NCBI GenBank assembly: GCA_963725615.1
Contig: CAVRZO010000001.1
Location: forward strand, 472,218-536,217
DNA from: JAIQFF01 sp963725615
Lineage (GTDB): Bacteria > Acidobacteriota > Terriglobia > Terriglobales > Acidobacteriaceae
Reading direction: 5' to 3'
Length of the DNA stretch: 64,000 bases
The stretch's first letter is position 1; each line of letters starts with the position of its first letter. This document shows, piece by piece, positions 54,134 through 64,000 of the stretch. Under the pieces are notes generated by a model. It did no database searches. It saw nothing but the letters and a program-made list of their open reading frames with translations, and was not told the origin of the DNA. The position numbers were made by a program, and so were the translations under genes.

Positions 54134-54623
54134 AAGCCCCATCAAACCCTGTCATCCCGAGCGAAGTCGAGGGACCTTGTGTTCGCGTGCAGCTGAAATC
54201 CACCCGGCGGCGTAACAAAACGGATACCCCCTTGCGCTTTCCCGCATTCATCTGATATAAACAATTCACCGAGAGCAGTGTGTGGCTAGCCGGGCGTATT
54301 TTGTGAAACTCTCGTCGCTCGTCCGGCATCAAACTAAATACAGGTTAATTCCTGCAAATCAGTCCCGGCCACGGGGCTTCATTCGGGGACAAGGTTCCTC
54401 GAAGGGTTTTATGCGTTGTTCGCAAGAACCTCCAAGTGATCTTTTTTCAAACTAATGCTCTTCCGCCTCGGCTTGTGCCGAAATGGCATAGGCGTTGTTG
54501 TGCAAGTGGAAGATGCGTTTCGTCGCGTGCGCGCAGAGCTCCTCTTCAATGAGTGTGGTTTAAGACTGAGTGAAGACCTCCCCGGCTGTGGAAAACAGGT
54601 GGATATCCTGTGCCAGCAACGGG

Positions 54624-54653
54624 TTGACAGTGATCGTCGCGAACGCGTAGTTT
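54624..54653 (+). promoter_or_regulatory. Probable rrn operon promoter
   Basis: TTGACA (54624-54629) and TAGTTT (54648-54653) with an 18-bp spacer, about 240 bp before the 16S gene. A GTTCTTTGACAACTAGG word (54752) nearer the gene resembles leader sequences of other rrn operons. The rest of 54134-54623 holds a repeat half copy (54149) and nothing else I can support. Confidence 0.5.
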
Positions 54654-54896
54654 GTACAAGTTTCGAGGACAGGCAGGTTTGTGTGATCGCGACTCGCTCG
54701 CGTGATGCAATCTGCTCTGAACTGAAAGCGCCCGCTCAGGCGGTAGCGGATCGGTTCTTTGACAACTAGGTTGAACGTGCCAGTCGTGAGAGGAAGGCTC
54801 GGGTTGAAATCCGAGCGATCTCACAAGATAGATCCACCATGCCTCTTCGAGGGTGTGGTGGCAGTCTGCCAACTACCCGTCGGCAGACGACAGGTT

Positions 54897-56412
<1,516 letters not shown>

Positions 56413-56670
56413 CTAGAGAGAACGTCACGGCACTTCCGCGGTTCCACCCATCTGAATCTTGAGCTTTCGAGTTCTAGATAAAGACCAGTGGAAATTAAAC
56501 ATACGGAGGACGTTGCCGTGTACCCTGTCCCGCTTCTTGATAACCCGCAAGGGCAAACCTGTGAAGTGGAATAGGAAACCCGTTCGGACCTCTCTTGCTC
56601 GAGTCCTATCCGCATGATGGTCAGTCCCGGCTTAGCTGGGATGTACGTTCAACCTTGTCCTCGAAAAAAT

Positions 56671-56755
56671 ATTGAGCTTCTGGCTACTAGCTTCTAGCTC
56701 CTGGCTAAATCATCTAAAAAGATTTGGCTGGAAGCTAGCGGCTAGTGGCTGGAGC
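56671..56755. repeat. TAGCTTCTAGCTCCTGGC-type hairpin in the 16S-23S spacer
   Basis: GCTTCTGGCTACTAGCTTCT (left) and GGAAGCTAGCGGCTAGTGG (right) arms of repeated 7-8-bp words are complementary. It lies between 16S and tRNA-Ile. Related phrases recur after the 23S gene (61190-61610) and before it (57510-57550). Confidence 0.75.
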
Positions 56756-56796
56756 CGGTGATAAAATTCAGGCTCCGGAAAGTTTGTGCAAGAACC

Positions 56797-56873
56797 GGGC
56801 CTGTAGCTCAGGTGGCTAGAGCGCACCCCTGATAAGGGTGAGGTCGGTAGTTCAACTCTACCCAGGCCCACCA
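56797..56873 (+). tRNA. tRNA-Ile (anticodon GAT)
   Basis: Acceptor GGGCCTG/CAGGCCC, anticodon stem ACCCC/GGGGT-like with loop CTGATAA, T-arm GGTAGTTCAACTCTACC, encoded CCA. Standard rrn spacer tRNA, 77 nt. Confidence 0.96.
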
Positions 56874-56876
56874 AAA

Positions 56877-56955
56877 TCAGTCGTTAGTCGTCGGTCCTCG
56901 GTCGTCAGCAAGTTCTTGCTGATAGCTGACGACTGACAGCTGAAGGCTGCTGTTA
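56877..56955. repeat. CAGTCGTC-phrase hairpin between the two spacer tRNAs
   Basis: CAGTCGTTAGTCGTCGGTCC faces GATAGCTGACGACTGACAGC. The family is the same as around accD. Confidence 0.75.
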
Positions 56956-56956
56956 A

Positions 56957-57032
56957 GGGGCTGTAGCTCAGCTGGGAGAGCGCCTGGTTTGCAACCAGGA
57001 GGCCACCGGTTCGATCCCGGTCAGCTCCACCA
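56957..57032 (+). tRNA. tRNA-Ala (anticodon TGC)
   Basis: Acceptor GGGGCTG/CAGCTCC, anticodon stem CCTGG/CCAGG around the loop TTTGCAA, T-arm CCGGTTCGATCCCGG, encoded CCA. 76 nt. Confidence 0.97.
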
Positions 57033-57036
57033 GAAT

Positions 57037-57105
57037 TCAGTCATCAGTCGTCGGTCCTCAGTCGTCAGCAACTGACAACTGTGAACTTGAAACTGCTAAC
57101 TGGGT
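57037..57105. repeat. Mixed repeat phrases after tRNA-Ala
   Basis: CAGTCATCAGTCGTCGGTCC continues into an AACTGACAACTGTGAACTTG phrase, so two families are fused. The remaining spacer 57106-57308 has no feature I can name apart from weak inverted repeats. Confidence 0.65.
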
Positions 57106-57307
57106 TCGATTGAGATCCCGTCTGACAACGAGCCCGATGTTGGGCGCCAACTGTGACAACCATGATTCTGTTCACGGTTCAAGAAAGTCGCTTGGCGCCG
57201 AACATTGGGTTGGAAAGACTTTCGAAGTTTGCACACTTCGGAGTCGAGTAAGACCCATACCTGCTTAGGCAGGGTGATCCAGCGCAAGCTGGTGAGGACG
57301 ATATTTG

Positions 57308-57325
57308 ACAACTGAATAGATTGGG
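57308..57325 (+). other. Left half of the 23S rRNA processing stem
   Basis: ACAACTGAATAGATTGGG is the exact inverse of CCCAATCTATTCAGTTGT at 61387-61404. The 18-bp helix would bring both ends of the 23S precursor together, the usual RNase III substrate. Confidence 0.8.
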
Positions 57326-57617
57326 CAATCTACAAGGCTGTAAATTTTTATGAGTGCCTAGAGAGAAGCCTGCTGGTGTGCGGAGGAGTTTCGCATTTCA
57401 GATTTCAAGTTCCGGATTTATCCGGAGCAAGAGATTTGGGATGTGAAGCAGTGATTCCGTGCGAGGAGCAGGCAGACAGGCCCATAGAGTTGATGCGGCG
57501 TGTTCGAGGTGAGCTAATAGCTAGTAGCCAAAAGCTAGGAGCTAGAAGCTTGAAGTGTGTCGAGTAAATTTTATGGTCAAGCTACTAAGGGCGCATGGTG
57601 GATGCCTTGGCAGAAGC

Positions 57618-57650
<33 letters not shown>

Positions 57651-58574
57651 CTCGGGGAGCCGCAAGCAGGCATTGATCCGGGGATTTCCGAATGGGGAAA
57701 CCCACACAGGTAAAACCTGTGTACGTCCCAATGAATCCATAGTTGGGAACGAGCGAACCCTGGGAAGTGAACCATCTCAGTACCAGGAGGAAAATAAAGA
57801 AACCTCGATTCCGAAAGTAGTGGCGAGCGAAATCGGAATTAGCCTAAACCAGTCATACCTTCGGGTGTGGCCGGGGTTGTAGGGTCGACAACAGTAGAGT
57901 TAACAATCCAGTCGTTAGCCAAATCCCGCTGGAAAGCGGAGCCATAGGGTGTGATAGCCACGTAGGCGAAAACGAACTGGACTCGAAGTCGATACCTGAG
58001 TACCGCGGAGCACGAGAAACTTTGCGGGAAGCTACGGGGACCATCCCGTAAGGCTAAATACTAGCTTCTGACCGATAGTGAACCAGTACCGTGAGGGAAA
58101 GGCGAAAAGAACCCCTGCGAGGGGAGTGAAATAGTACCTGAAACCGTGTGCCTACAAACGGTGGGAGGACTATGCCGCGTAAGCGGAAAGTCTGACCGCG
58201 TGCCTATTGCATAATGAGCCGGCTAGTTATTCTTGTCAGCAAGGTTAAGCGAAAGCGAGCCGTAGCGAAAGCGAGTCCTAATAGGGCGAATCAGTTGGCA
58301 GGAATAGACGCGAAGCGGGATGATCTACCCTTGGCCAGGCTGAAGGTAGGGTAAAACCTACTGGAGGGCCGAACGGGTGTTTGTTGAAAAAAGCTCCGAT
58401 GAGCTGAGGGTAGGGGTGAAAGGCTAATCAAATTCCGTGATAGCTCGTTCTCTCCGAAATAGCTTTAGGGCTAGCCTCGTGTGATTTGTCGTGGTGGTAG
58501 AGAACTGAATGGACTATGGGGCTTTCCAGCTTACAGAATCCAATCAAACTTCGAATGCCATAGAACAACAAGCA

Positions 58575-58609
<35 letters not shown>

Positions 58610-58682
58610 GAGAGGAAAACAGTCCAGATCGCCTGCTAAGGTCCCCAAATTCAAGCTAAGTGGGAAAGGAAGTCGGAACGCC

Positions 58683-58751
<69 letters not shown>

Positions 58752-59533
58752 GGTCCGGTGCCGACAATATAACGGGGCTCAAGCTTGGTACCGAAGCAGC
58801 GAATGCATCGATTACACGTCGATGCGTGGTAGGAGAGCATTCTCAACAGTTTGAAGCTAGACTGAAAAGACTGGTGGACGGTTGAGAAGAGACCCTGCCG
58901 GCATAAGTAGCGATAACGGAGGTGGGAACCCTCCGCGCCGAAAGTCTAAGGTTTCCTGAGAAAGGTTAATCCGCTCAGGGTCAGTCGGATCCTAAGGTGA
59001 GGCCGAAAGGCGTAACCGATGGACATCCGGTTAATATTCCGGAACTCCCTTGTATTCGTTATTACGATGGGGTGACGCAGTAGGATAAGCAGGCCGTCCT
59101 ATGGCTATGACGGTTGATGCGTGTAAGGTGTTTCTCGTAGGAAAATCCGCGAGGAAGTTATCACTGAGACGCAAAACAGTACTCCGTATGGAGGAAAGCT
59201 GCTGATTCCACACTGCCAAGAAAAACCTCTAAGGAGAATGTAGGGGATCCGTACCTCAAACCGACACAGGTAGACGAGGAGAATATCCTAAGGCGCTCGT
59301 GAGAACAGTTGGTAAGGAACTCGGCAAATTAACCCCGTAACTTCGGGAGAAGGGGTGCCGCATTAGGGTGTTAAAGCCTGAAGCGGCCGCAGAGAAATGC
59401 GCACTGCGACTGTTTAACAAAAACACAGGTCTCTGCAAAGTCGAAAACGACGTATAGGGGCTGACGCCTGCCCGGTGCTGGAAGGTTAAAGGGAGAGGTC
59501 AACCGCAAGGTGAAGCTTCGAACTGAAGCCCCA

Positions 59534-59568
<35 letters not shown>

Positions 59569-60197
59569 TAACGAATTCGCTAGCCTTAGTAAAACTGAAC
59601 TATATGCGGGAAACTCCTCACACAGCCGCTCGGTACTCGCTGTCCTAACCGACAGCAGTCAAAATCCGACGGACAAGGGGACAATCCGCAGGGAAGGCTC
59701 CAACCATGGAGAACCCTCAGAGACTTCACGTTCAGCCGCATCCTGGGAATTTGGAAGCGCAATGGGTGGTTGGATTTGTTGACGGCGAAGGTTGTTTCTT
59801 CGTCGGAATCAATCCTCATCCGGAGATGACTTCTGGATTTCAGGTGCTCCCTGAATTCACAGTGGTACAACACCAACGAGATATCCAGTTACTTCACGCA
59901 CTCAAGAAGTTCTTTGGGTGTGGCGTGGTTCGAACGAATCACGCGGAACGAATGGCATATCGCGTACGGAGTCTGGATCACCTGAACCAACAGATCGTTC
60001 CCTTCTTTGACAAGCATCCGCTTAAGTCGAAGAAGAGAGTCGATTTCATTAAGTTCAGAAAGATCCTGCTGCTGATGAGTAACAGAGAGCATTTGTCGAT
60101 CGCGGGTATCTCGAAAATTCGAGAGATCGCAGCGACCATGAACACAGGGTGCGAAAGATAAAGTCCAGCTTCTCTGGAAACAGAGTAAGACGAACTG
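59569..60197 (+). other. Group I intron in the 23S rRNA gene (E. coli position about 1931)
   Basis: Exon CTAAGGT ends at 59568 with the required U; the intron ends with G at 60197; joining gives CCTAAGGT-AGCGAAATTCC, the conserved exon. The internal guide GCCTTAG (59583-59589) pairs with CTAAGGT with the G-U at the splice site (P1). Core elements: P TGCGGGAAACTCC (59605), Q AATCCGCAGGGAAG (59683), R TCAGAGACTTCACG (59717) and S AAAGATAAAGTCC (60154). Inserted within the sequence recognised by I-CeuI; bacterial L1931 introns are known from Thermotoga. Confidence 0.93.
59706..60161 (+). CDS. LAGLIDADG homing endonuclease (single motif)
   Basis: 151 aa. WVVGFVDGEGCFFVGI (residues 20-35) is the LAGLIDADG helix with acidic Glu28 for metal binding; one motif only, so a homodimer like I-CreI is expected. 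Later words VVQHQRDIQLLHALKKFFGCG and LKSKKRVDFIKFRKILLLM fit the family. Its start lies before intron element R and its stop codon within element S, so the coding sequence and the catalytic core overlap at both ends. Presumably cuts intron-less 23S genes. Confidence 0.92.
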   Translation: MENPQRLHVQPHPGNLEAQWVVGFVDGEGCFFVGINPHPEMTSGFQVLPEFTVVQHQRDIQLLHALKKFFGCGVVRTNHAERMAYRVRSLDHLNQQIVPFFDKHPLKSKKRVDFIKFRKILLLMSNREHLSIAGISKIREIAATMNTGCER

Positions 60198-60244
<47 letters not shown>

Positions 60245-60315
60245 CGAAAGTGCGACTGTCTTGCCGACTGACACGGCGAACTTGTAGTGCCGGTGAAGAT
60301 GCCGGTTGCCCGCAA

Positions 60316-60348
<33 letters not shown>

Positions 60349-60498
60349 CCTTTACTATGAACTATGGCACTTGCTGCGCAGGATAGGTGGGAGGCTTTGA
60401 TTCCAGGCTCTCGGGCTTGGAGGAGCCACCGGTGAGATACCACCCTGCGAGTTCTGTGGTTCTAACCTACTCCCGTAAACCGGGAGAGGGACATAGTA

Positions 60499-60534
<36 letters not shown>

Positions 60535-60672
60535 CGGTAACGGAGGCGCGCGAAGCTACGCTCAGGCTGTTTGGAAATCAGCCGACGAGTGCAAAAGCAT
60601 AAGCGTGGTTGACTGCGAGTCCTACAAGACGAGCAGGTACGAAAGTAGGCTTTAGTGATCCGGTGGTTCTGC

Positions 60673-60727
<55 letters not shown>

Positions 60728-60754
60728 GGAGCCAAGAGTTCATATCGACGCTCC

Positions 60755-60790
<36 letters not shown>

Positions 60791-60804
60791 AGCTGTAGAA
60801 GGTT

Positions 60805-60851
<47 letters not shown>

Positions 60852-60911
60852 CAGAACGTCGCGAGACAGTTCGGTCCCTATCTGTTGTGGGCGCAGGAGA
60901 TTTGAGAGGAC

Positions 60912-60950
<39 letters not shown>

Positions 60951-61189
60951 TGTGTTCCAGCTGTCGTGCCAACGGCATAGCTGGGTAGCGAAGTTCGGTT
61001 GTGATAACCGCTGAATGCATATAAGCGGGAAGCACTCCTCAAGATGAGATCTCCCAACCCGTAAGGGATAAGAAGGGCCCAGGAAGACCACCTGGTTGAT
61101 AGACGGGAAGTGAAAGCGCAGTAATGTGTGAAGCTTACCCGCACTAATCGCCCGTTCGGCTTGACCATAAAATTTACTCGGTGCATGAA

Positions 61190-61610
61190 ACCAGCTGTCA
61201 GCTCTTAGCTTTCAGCCTTCAGCTAGAACCTGAGCTGAATGAAAGCAGCGTTTTTCTCATCCGCTCGAACCTGGGATGGAAATTGAAAAACACGCTGACA
61301 CTGGGCGCCGACGAGTTTGTGAAAGCAAGCTAGCCTTGGTAGCAGTGGTTGAAATCGGAAGTAAACCAAGAAGAAAGTAAGCCACACCCAATCTATTCAG
61401 TTGTGAGGCATCGACCTCACGATCTTTGAAAATCAGCTATTGGCTTTTAGCCGTTAGCTCTTGGCTTGTTTCCTTTGACATTGGAGACTTGCTGGAAGCG
61501 CGGGGGGAGTCAATAGTCACGACATTGCAGCGAGTCGTTCGCCGGACGGGTTGAGCGCAAGCTCCTCGATCGGCACGGCAAAGCTAAAAGCCAAGAGCTA
61601 ATAGCTAAAA
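61190..61610. repeat. 23S-5S spacer with repeat phrases
   Basis: CAGCTGTCAGCTCTTAGC (61190), TTGGCTTTTAGCCGTTAGC (61440) and GCTAAAAGCCAAGAGCTAAT (61583) are members of one phrase family; the last two are imperfect inverses over about 160 bp. The right half of the 23S processing stem is at 61387-61404. Confidence 0.7.
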
Positions 61611-61621
61611 GCTGCTTCAGT

Positions 61622-61740
61622 TGTCGGTGATCTTACCGCGGGGGATCCACCCGTTCCCATACCGAACACGGAAGTTAAGCCCCGCAGGGCCGATTGTACT
61701 GCACGCGAAAGTGTGTGGGAGAGTAGGTCGTCGCCGGCTT
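61622..61740 (+). rRNA. rrf: 5S ribosomal RNA
   Basis: CCCGTTCCCATACCGAACACGG and AAGTTAAGCCCCGCAGGGCCGAT are the conserved B/C-loop blocks; the ends TGTCGGTGA and GTCGCCGGC pair. About 119 nt, ends approximate. Confidence 0.93.
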
Positions 61741-61747
61741 AAATAAA

Positions 61748-61785
61748 GGCCACGTTGCGAAAGCAGCGTGGCCTTTTCCGTTTTT
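61748..61785 (+). terminator. rrn operon terminator
   Basis: GGCCACGTTGC and GCAGCGTGGCC form an 11-bp stem (one U-G) with a GAAA tetraloop, followed by TTTTCCGTTTTT. Confidence 0.9.
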
Positions 61786-61970
61786 AGTTACTTATCCGAA
61801 GGGATGAAAAATAAATTGTCGATCTTAAGCTCTTAAGCCTGCGGGGAAAAACTAATTTAGAAACTGCTGTAGAGTTCTTACTGCGTCTCCGTCGACCGGG
61901 GGCTCTCTCGGGTGGACCACTGGCTCCGGCCTGAACCGGCCAAAATGGCTCCCTTTATCACCGGCCCTGA

Positions 61971-62135
61971 CAGTTTCGCTGGCCGGGAGCAGACACTTCG
62001 GCCGCGAAGATCGTACTGAGCCACGAGGAACTGGCGCTGTTGTTGGGGGGCATTGATTTGAGCGAGACGCGGCGGCGGAAATGGTATCGCAAGCCGCCCA
62101 GGGAAGAATCCGATAAGTTACGAATGCCAGCATAA
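61971..62135 (+). pseudogene. IS66 tnpB remnant (C-terminal end only)
   Basis: A frame ending at TAA 62133-62135 reads FRWPGADTSAAKIVLSHEEL and then ALLLGGIDLSETRRRKWYRK, the C-terminus of IS66 Orf2/TnpB. A stop at 61968-61970 and the absence of family sequence before it show that the rest is lost. The stretch 61786-61970 shows no other gene. Confidence 0.75.
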
Positions 62136-62190
62136 ACACTGGCGATTTCACTCACTTATCCACAGCCAGATCTGTTATCAAAGAAGCATC

Positions 62191-63864
62191 GTGAGTGCGA
62201 CTCCACCGGCTGCCGCGATGCCCACGGCTGACGCTGGGCCTTGTTTTCCCGCCGAACTTCTCGAACAACTGAAGGAGCAGCTTCCCCAGGCTCTGTTTGC
62301 CACCCTGAGCGACAGGGTTGCGACTTATGCCGAGCAGTTAGGCGCGGCGTCGAAGCAGCTAGATACAACCAGGAGCGAGTTACAGTATGCGCGGCTGAAG
62401 ATCCAGGTGCTGGAAGAACATTTGCGTCTGCGGCGGATCGCCAAGTACGGACCGGGCAGTGAGAAGTTGAGCGATCTCCAGCTAGAGATGCTGGAAGAGG
62501 AGCCTGGGGTTTCAAGGCAAGAGGTTGCGGCGGAGAGCGAACGCGAGCCGTTGCCCGCGGCTGGAGACGATGAGAAAAAGAGGAAGCGGCGCCCGCATCC
62601 CGGCCGGCAGACGCTGCCTGGCAATCTTCCCCGCGTGGAAAAGGTCATTGCCTGCACGCCAGAGCAGTGCGTGTGCGGCAACTGCGGAAAACAAACCGTA
62701 GTGATCGGCTACGAAGAGAACGAAGTTCTCAAGGTGAAGCGGGCCGAGTACTACGTGGAAGTGACCAAGCGCGAGAAGCGGGCTTGCAAGCAGAAGCAGT
62801 GTGAAGAGCAAGGCGTGGAGGCCGCTCCGCTGCCGGTGCGCATTATCGACAAGAGTCTGGTTTCCGATCAGATCATCATCGACACAGTGGTCAGCAAGTA
62901 TGCCGATCACTCTCCTCTCTACCGCCAGAGCGCGATTCTGCTGCGCGAGGCCGGCGTGGACATCAGCCGGGCGACGATGTGCGGTTGGGTAATGAGAGTC
63001 GGCGAGATGCTCGAGCCAGTGGTGGGCGCCATGCGCAAGGAGCTGCTGGCCGGTAGTTACATCCAGGCCGATGAGACGCCGGTGGATGTGCAGACGCATG
63101 ATAAGCGCGGCAAGAATCATCAGGCTTATTTATGGCAGTACGGGACACCGGGCACGTCGACGGTCTTCGATTTTCGCATGAGCCGCGGCCGCGAAGGCCC
63201 GGCGCGGTTTCTGGGTCAGTTCGAGGGAATTCTGCAAACCGATGATTACATCGCCTACGAGCGCGGCGTCGGTGGGCCGAAGATGGTGCACGCGGCCTGC
63301 TGGGCTCATCCGCGAAGGCGCTTTGTGGATGCCGTAAAACTCAACCGGCAGGATGCTGCGTCGATACGTGCCGTCAAGCTGATGGATGAGTTATTCGCCA
63401 TCGACCGCGAAGCCAGCGAGGCGCAGATGGATCACGCCGCGCGGCATCGGCTGCGCCAGGAGAAAGCTCCGTCTCTGCTCGATCAGATCCAGGAACACAT
63501 CCTGGCAACCAGCAAGACGGTGTTGCCCAAGAGCGCGGTAGGCATAGCGTGCACTTACACGCTGGCGCTGTGGAAGAAGCTGACCCGCTTCCTCGAATAC
63601 CCGCAACTGGAGCTCAGTAATAACCTGGCCGAAAACTCGATGCGTCCGGTGGCGATAGGCCGCAAGAACTGGATCCACATCGGCAGCGAGCAGGCTGGGC
63701 CGCGTGTGGCCGCCATCCTGTCGGTGGTTGAAAGCTGCCGCCGGCTCAAGATCCCGGTGCGCGACTACCTCGGCACCATCCTCCCGGGGCTCGCCAACAC
63801 GCCCATCCAGCGCGTCCCCGAACTCACACCCACAGCTTGGATCCACTCGCGGACACAGGCCTGA
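62191..63864 (+). CDS. tnpC: IS66-family transposase TnpC
   Basis: 557 aa from GTG 62191. Leucine-zipper-like coiled coil (about residues 35-90, LEHLRLRRIAKYGPGSEKLSDLQ-type sequence), zinc-finger domain (CTPEQCVCGNCGKQTVVIGY, with CKQKQC), the catalytic core beginning YIQADETPVDVQ, the conserved CWAHPRRRFVDA and the terminal ELSNNLAENSMRPVAIGRKNW with the last acidic residue, then the IS66 C-terminal domain. Full length, but tnpA is absent and tnpB truncated, so autonomous movement is doubtful. No terminal inverted repeats recognised inside the window. Confidence 0.94.
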   Translation: MSATPPAAAMPTADAGPCFPAELLEQLKEQLPQALFATLSDRVATYAEQLGAASKQLDTTRSELQYARLKIQVLEEHLRLRRIAKYGPGSEKLSDLQLEMLEEEPGVSRQEVAAESEREPLPAAGDDEKKRKRRPHPGRQTLPGNLPRVEKVIACTPEQCVCGNCGKQTVVIGYEENEVLKVKRAEYYVEVTKREKRACKQKQCEEQGVEAAPLPVRIIDKSLVSDQIIIDTVVSKYADHSPLYRQSAILLREAGVDISRATMCGWVMRVGEMLEPVVGAMRKELLAGSYIQADETPVDVQTHDKRGKNHQAYLWQYGTPGTSTVFDFRMSRGREGPARFLGQFEGILQTDDYIAYERGVGGPKMVHAACWAHPRRRFVDAVKLNRQDAASIRAVKLMDELFAIDREASEAQMDHAARHRLRQEKAPSLLDQIQEHILATSKTVLPKSAVGIACTYTLALWKKLTRFLEYPQLELSNNLAENSMRPVAIGRKNWIHIGSEQAGPRVAAILSVVESCRRLKIPVRDYLGTILPGLANTPIQRVPELTPTAWIHSRTQA

Positions 63865-63928
63865 GCCTGACAATCTCTAAACTCGCTTCCCGCCCGCCGT
63901 CAACCGTGTGTTTGCCGGACGGATACTC

Positions 63929-64000
63929 TTAAGCTGCCACTCCCAGCTCAGTAAAGAGGCCGCGCATGCCGGCGCGGAGGTTTTCATAGTGCTGATCGAT
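63929..64000 (-). CDS. Partial open frame at the right edge (C-terminus only)
   Basis: The minus strand is open from the edge to a TAA at 63929-63931 and reads IDQHYENLRAGMRGLFTELGVAA at its end (DQHYENLRAGM, GLFTELGVAA). Too short to identify; could be another transposase or an unrelated gene. Confidence 0.35.
   Translation of the reverse strand: MDQHYENLRAGMRGLFTELGVAA

Noticed and set aside
63865..63928. Terminal inverted repeat of the IS66 element
   Set aside because: No sequence here matches an inverted copy upstream of the tnpB remnant; the element ends cannot be set.

Overview
The window looks like a chromosomal stretch of an acidobacterium of the Terriglobia type (Koribacter / Sulfotelmatobacter-like). 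The evidence is the 16S/23S rRNA sequence character, the GC-rich coding, serine/threonine kinases fused to TPR or WD40-like sensor regions, Oar-type TonB-dependent receptors, BlaI-M56 pairs, and very many short interspersed repeats. This assignment is an inference from family content; no database was searched.

Layout. 1-3060 (minus) is the 5' part of an error-prone DNA polymerase gene (dnaE2) whose reading frame runs through three in-frame blocks made of interspersed repeats. 3262-8400 (minus) is a branched-chain amino acid block leuA-ilvB-ilvN-ilvC, preceded by a classical transcription attenuator: a 22-codon leader peptide rich in Leu/Val/Ile codons, an antiterminator segment lying on its stop codon, and an intrinsic terminator. 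8817-13293 carries a TPR Ser/Thr kinase, a PilZ-like membrane protein and a STAS anti-sigma antagonist. 14103-17630 holds htrA, a BlaR1-like M56 protease gene and blaI; the same 18-bp palindrome sits upstream of both blaI and htrA. 18446-21779 has a damaged kinase gene, a TauE/SafE permease and a YtxH protein. 22016-31242 is a carbohydrate and plant-polymer region: amidohydrolase, a frameshifted GH36-like gene, PfkB sugar kinase, tRNA-Arg, LacI regulator overlapping a GH27 alpha-galactosidase, and a tannase-family esterase.

31602-32408 is read here as one selenoprotein gene: a deiodinase/thioredoxin-like protein with an in-frame UGA in the active-site motif, followed at 17 nt by a bacterial SECIS-like hairpin. 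32481-43741 has two TonB-dependent receptors, an ABC exporter pair, a methyltransferase, a YdcF protein and a DUF4097 protein. 44369-54133 is mostly housekeeping: rplU-rpmA-obg, plsC, folC (two frameshifts), accD, cobO, rlmH-rsfS and small conserved genes.

54624-61785 is a complete rrn operon (16S, tRNA-Ile, tRNA-Ala, 23S, 5S, terminator). Its 23S gene is interrupted at the highly conserved site also recognised by I-CeuI by a group I intron carrying a single-motif LAGLIDADG endonuclease gene. The window closes with an IS66-family element (tnpB remnant plus intact tnpC).

A theme of the window is its repeat dictionary: short direct-repeat phrases arranged as imperfect hairpins, and GC-rich palindromes with terminal inverted repeats. 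They lie in operon gaps, in rRNA spacers, and inside or at the ends of protein-coding genes (dnaE2, accD). Three genes (kinase at 18446, GH36-like at 23199, folC) need frame corrections; because folC is normally essential, assembly or base-calling errors are a live alternative to true gene decay.
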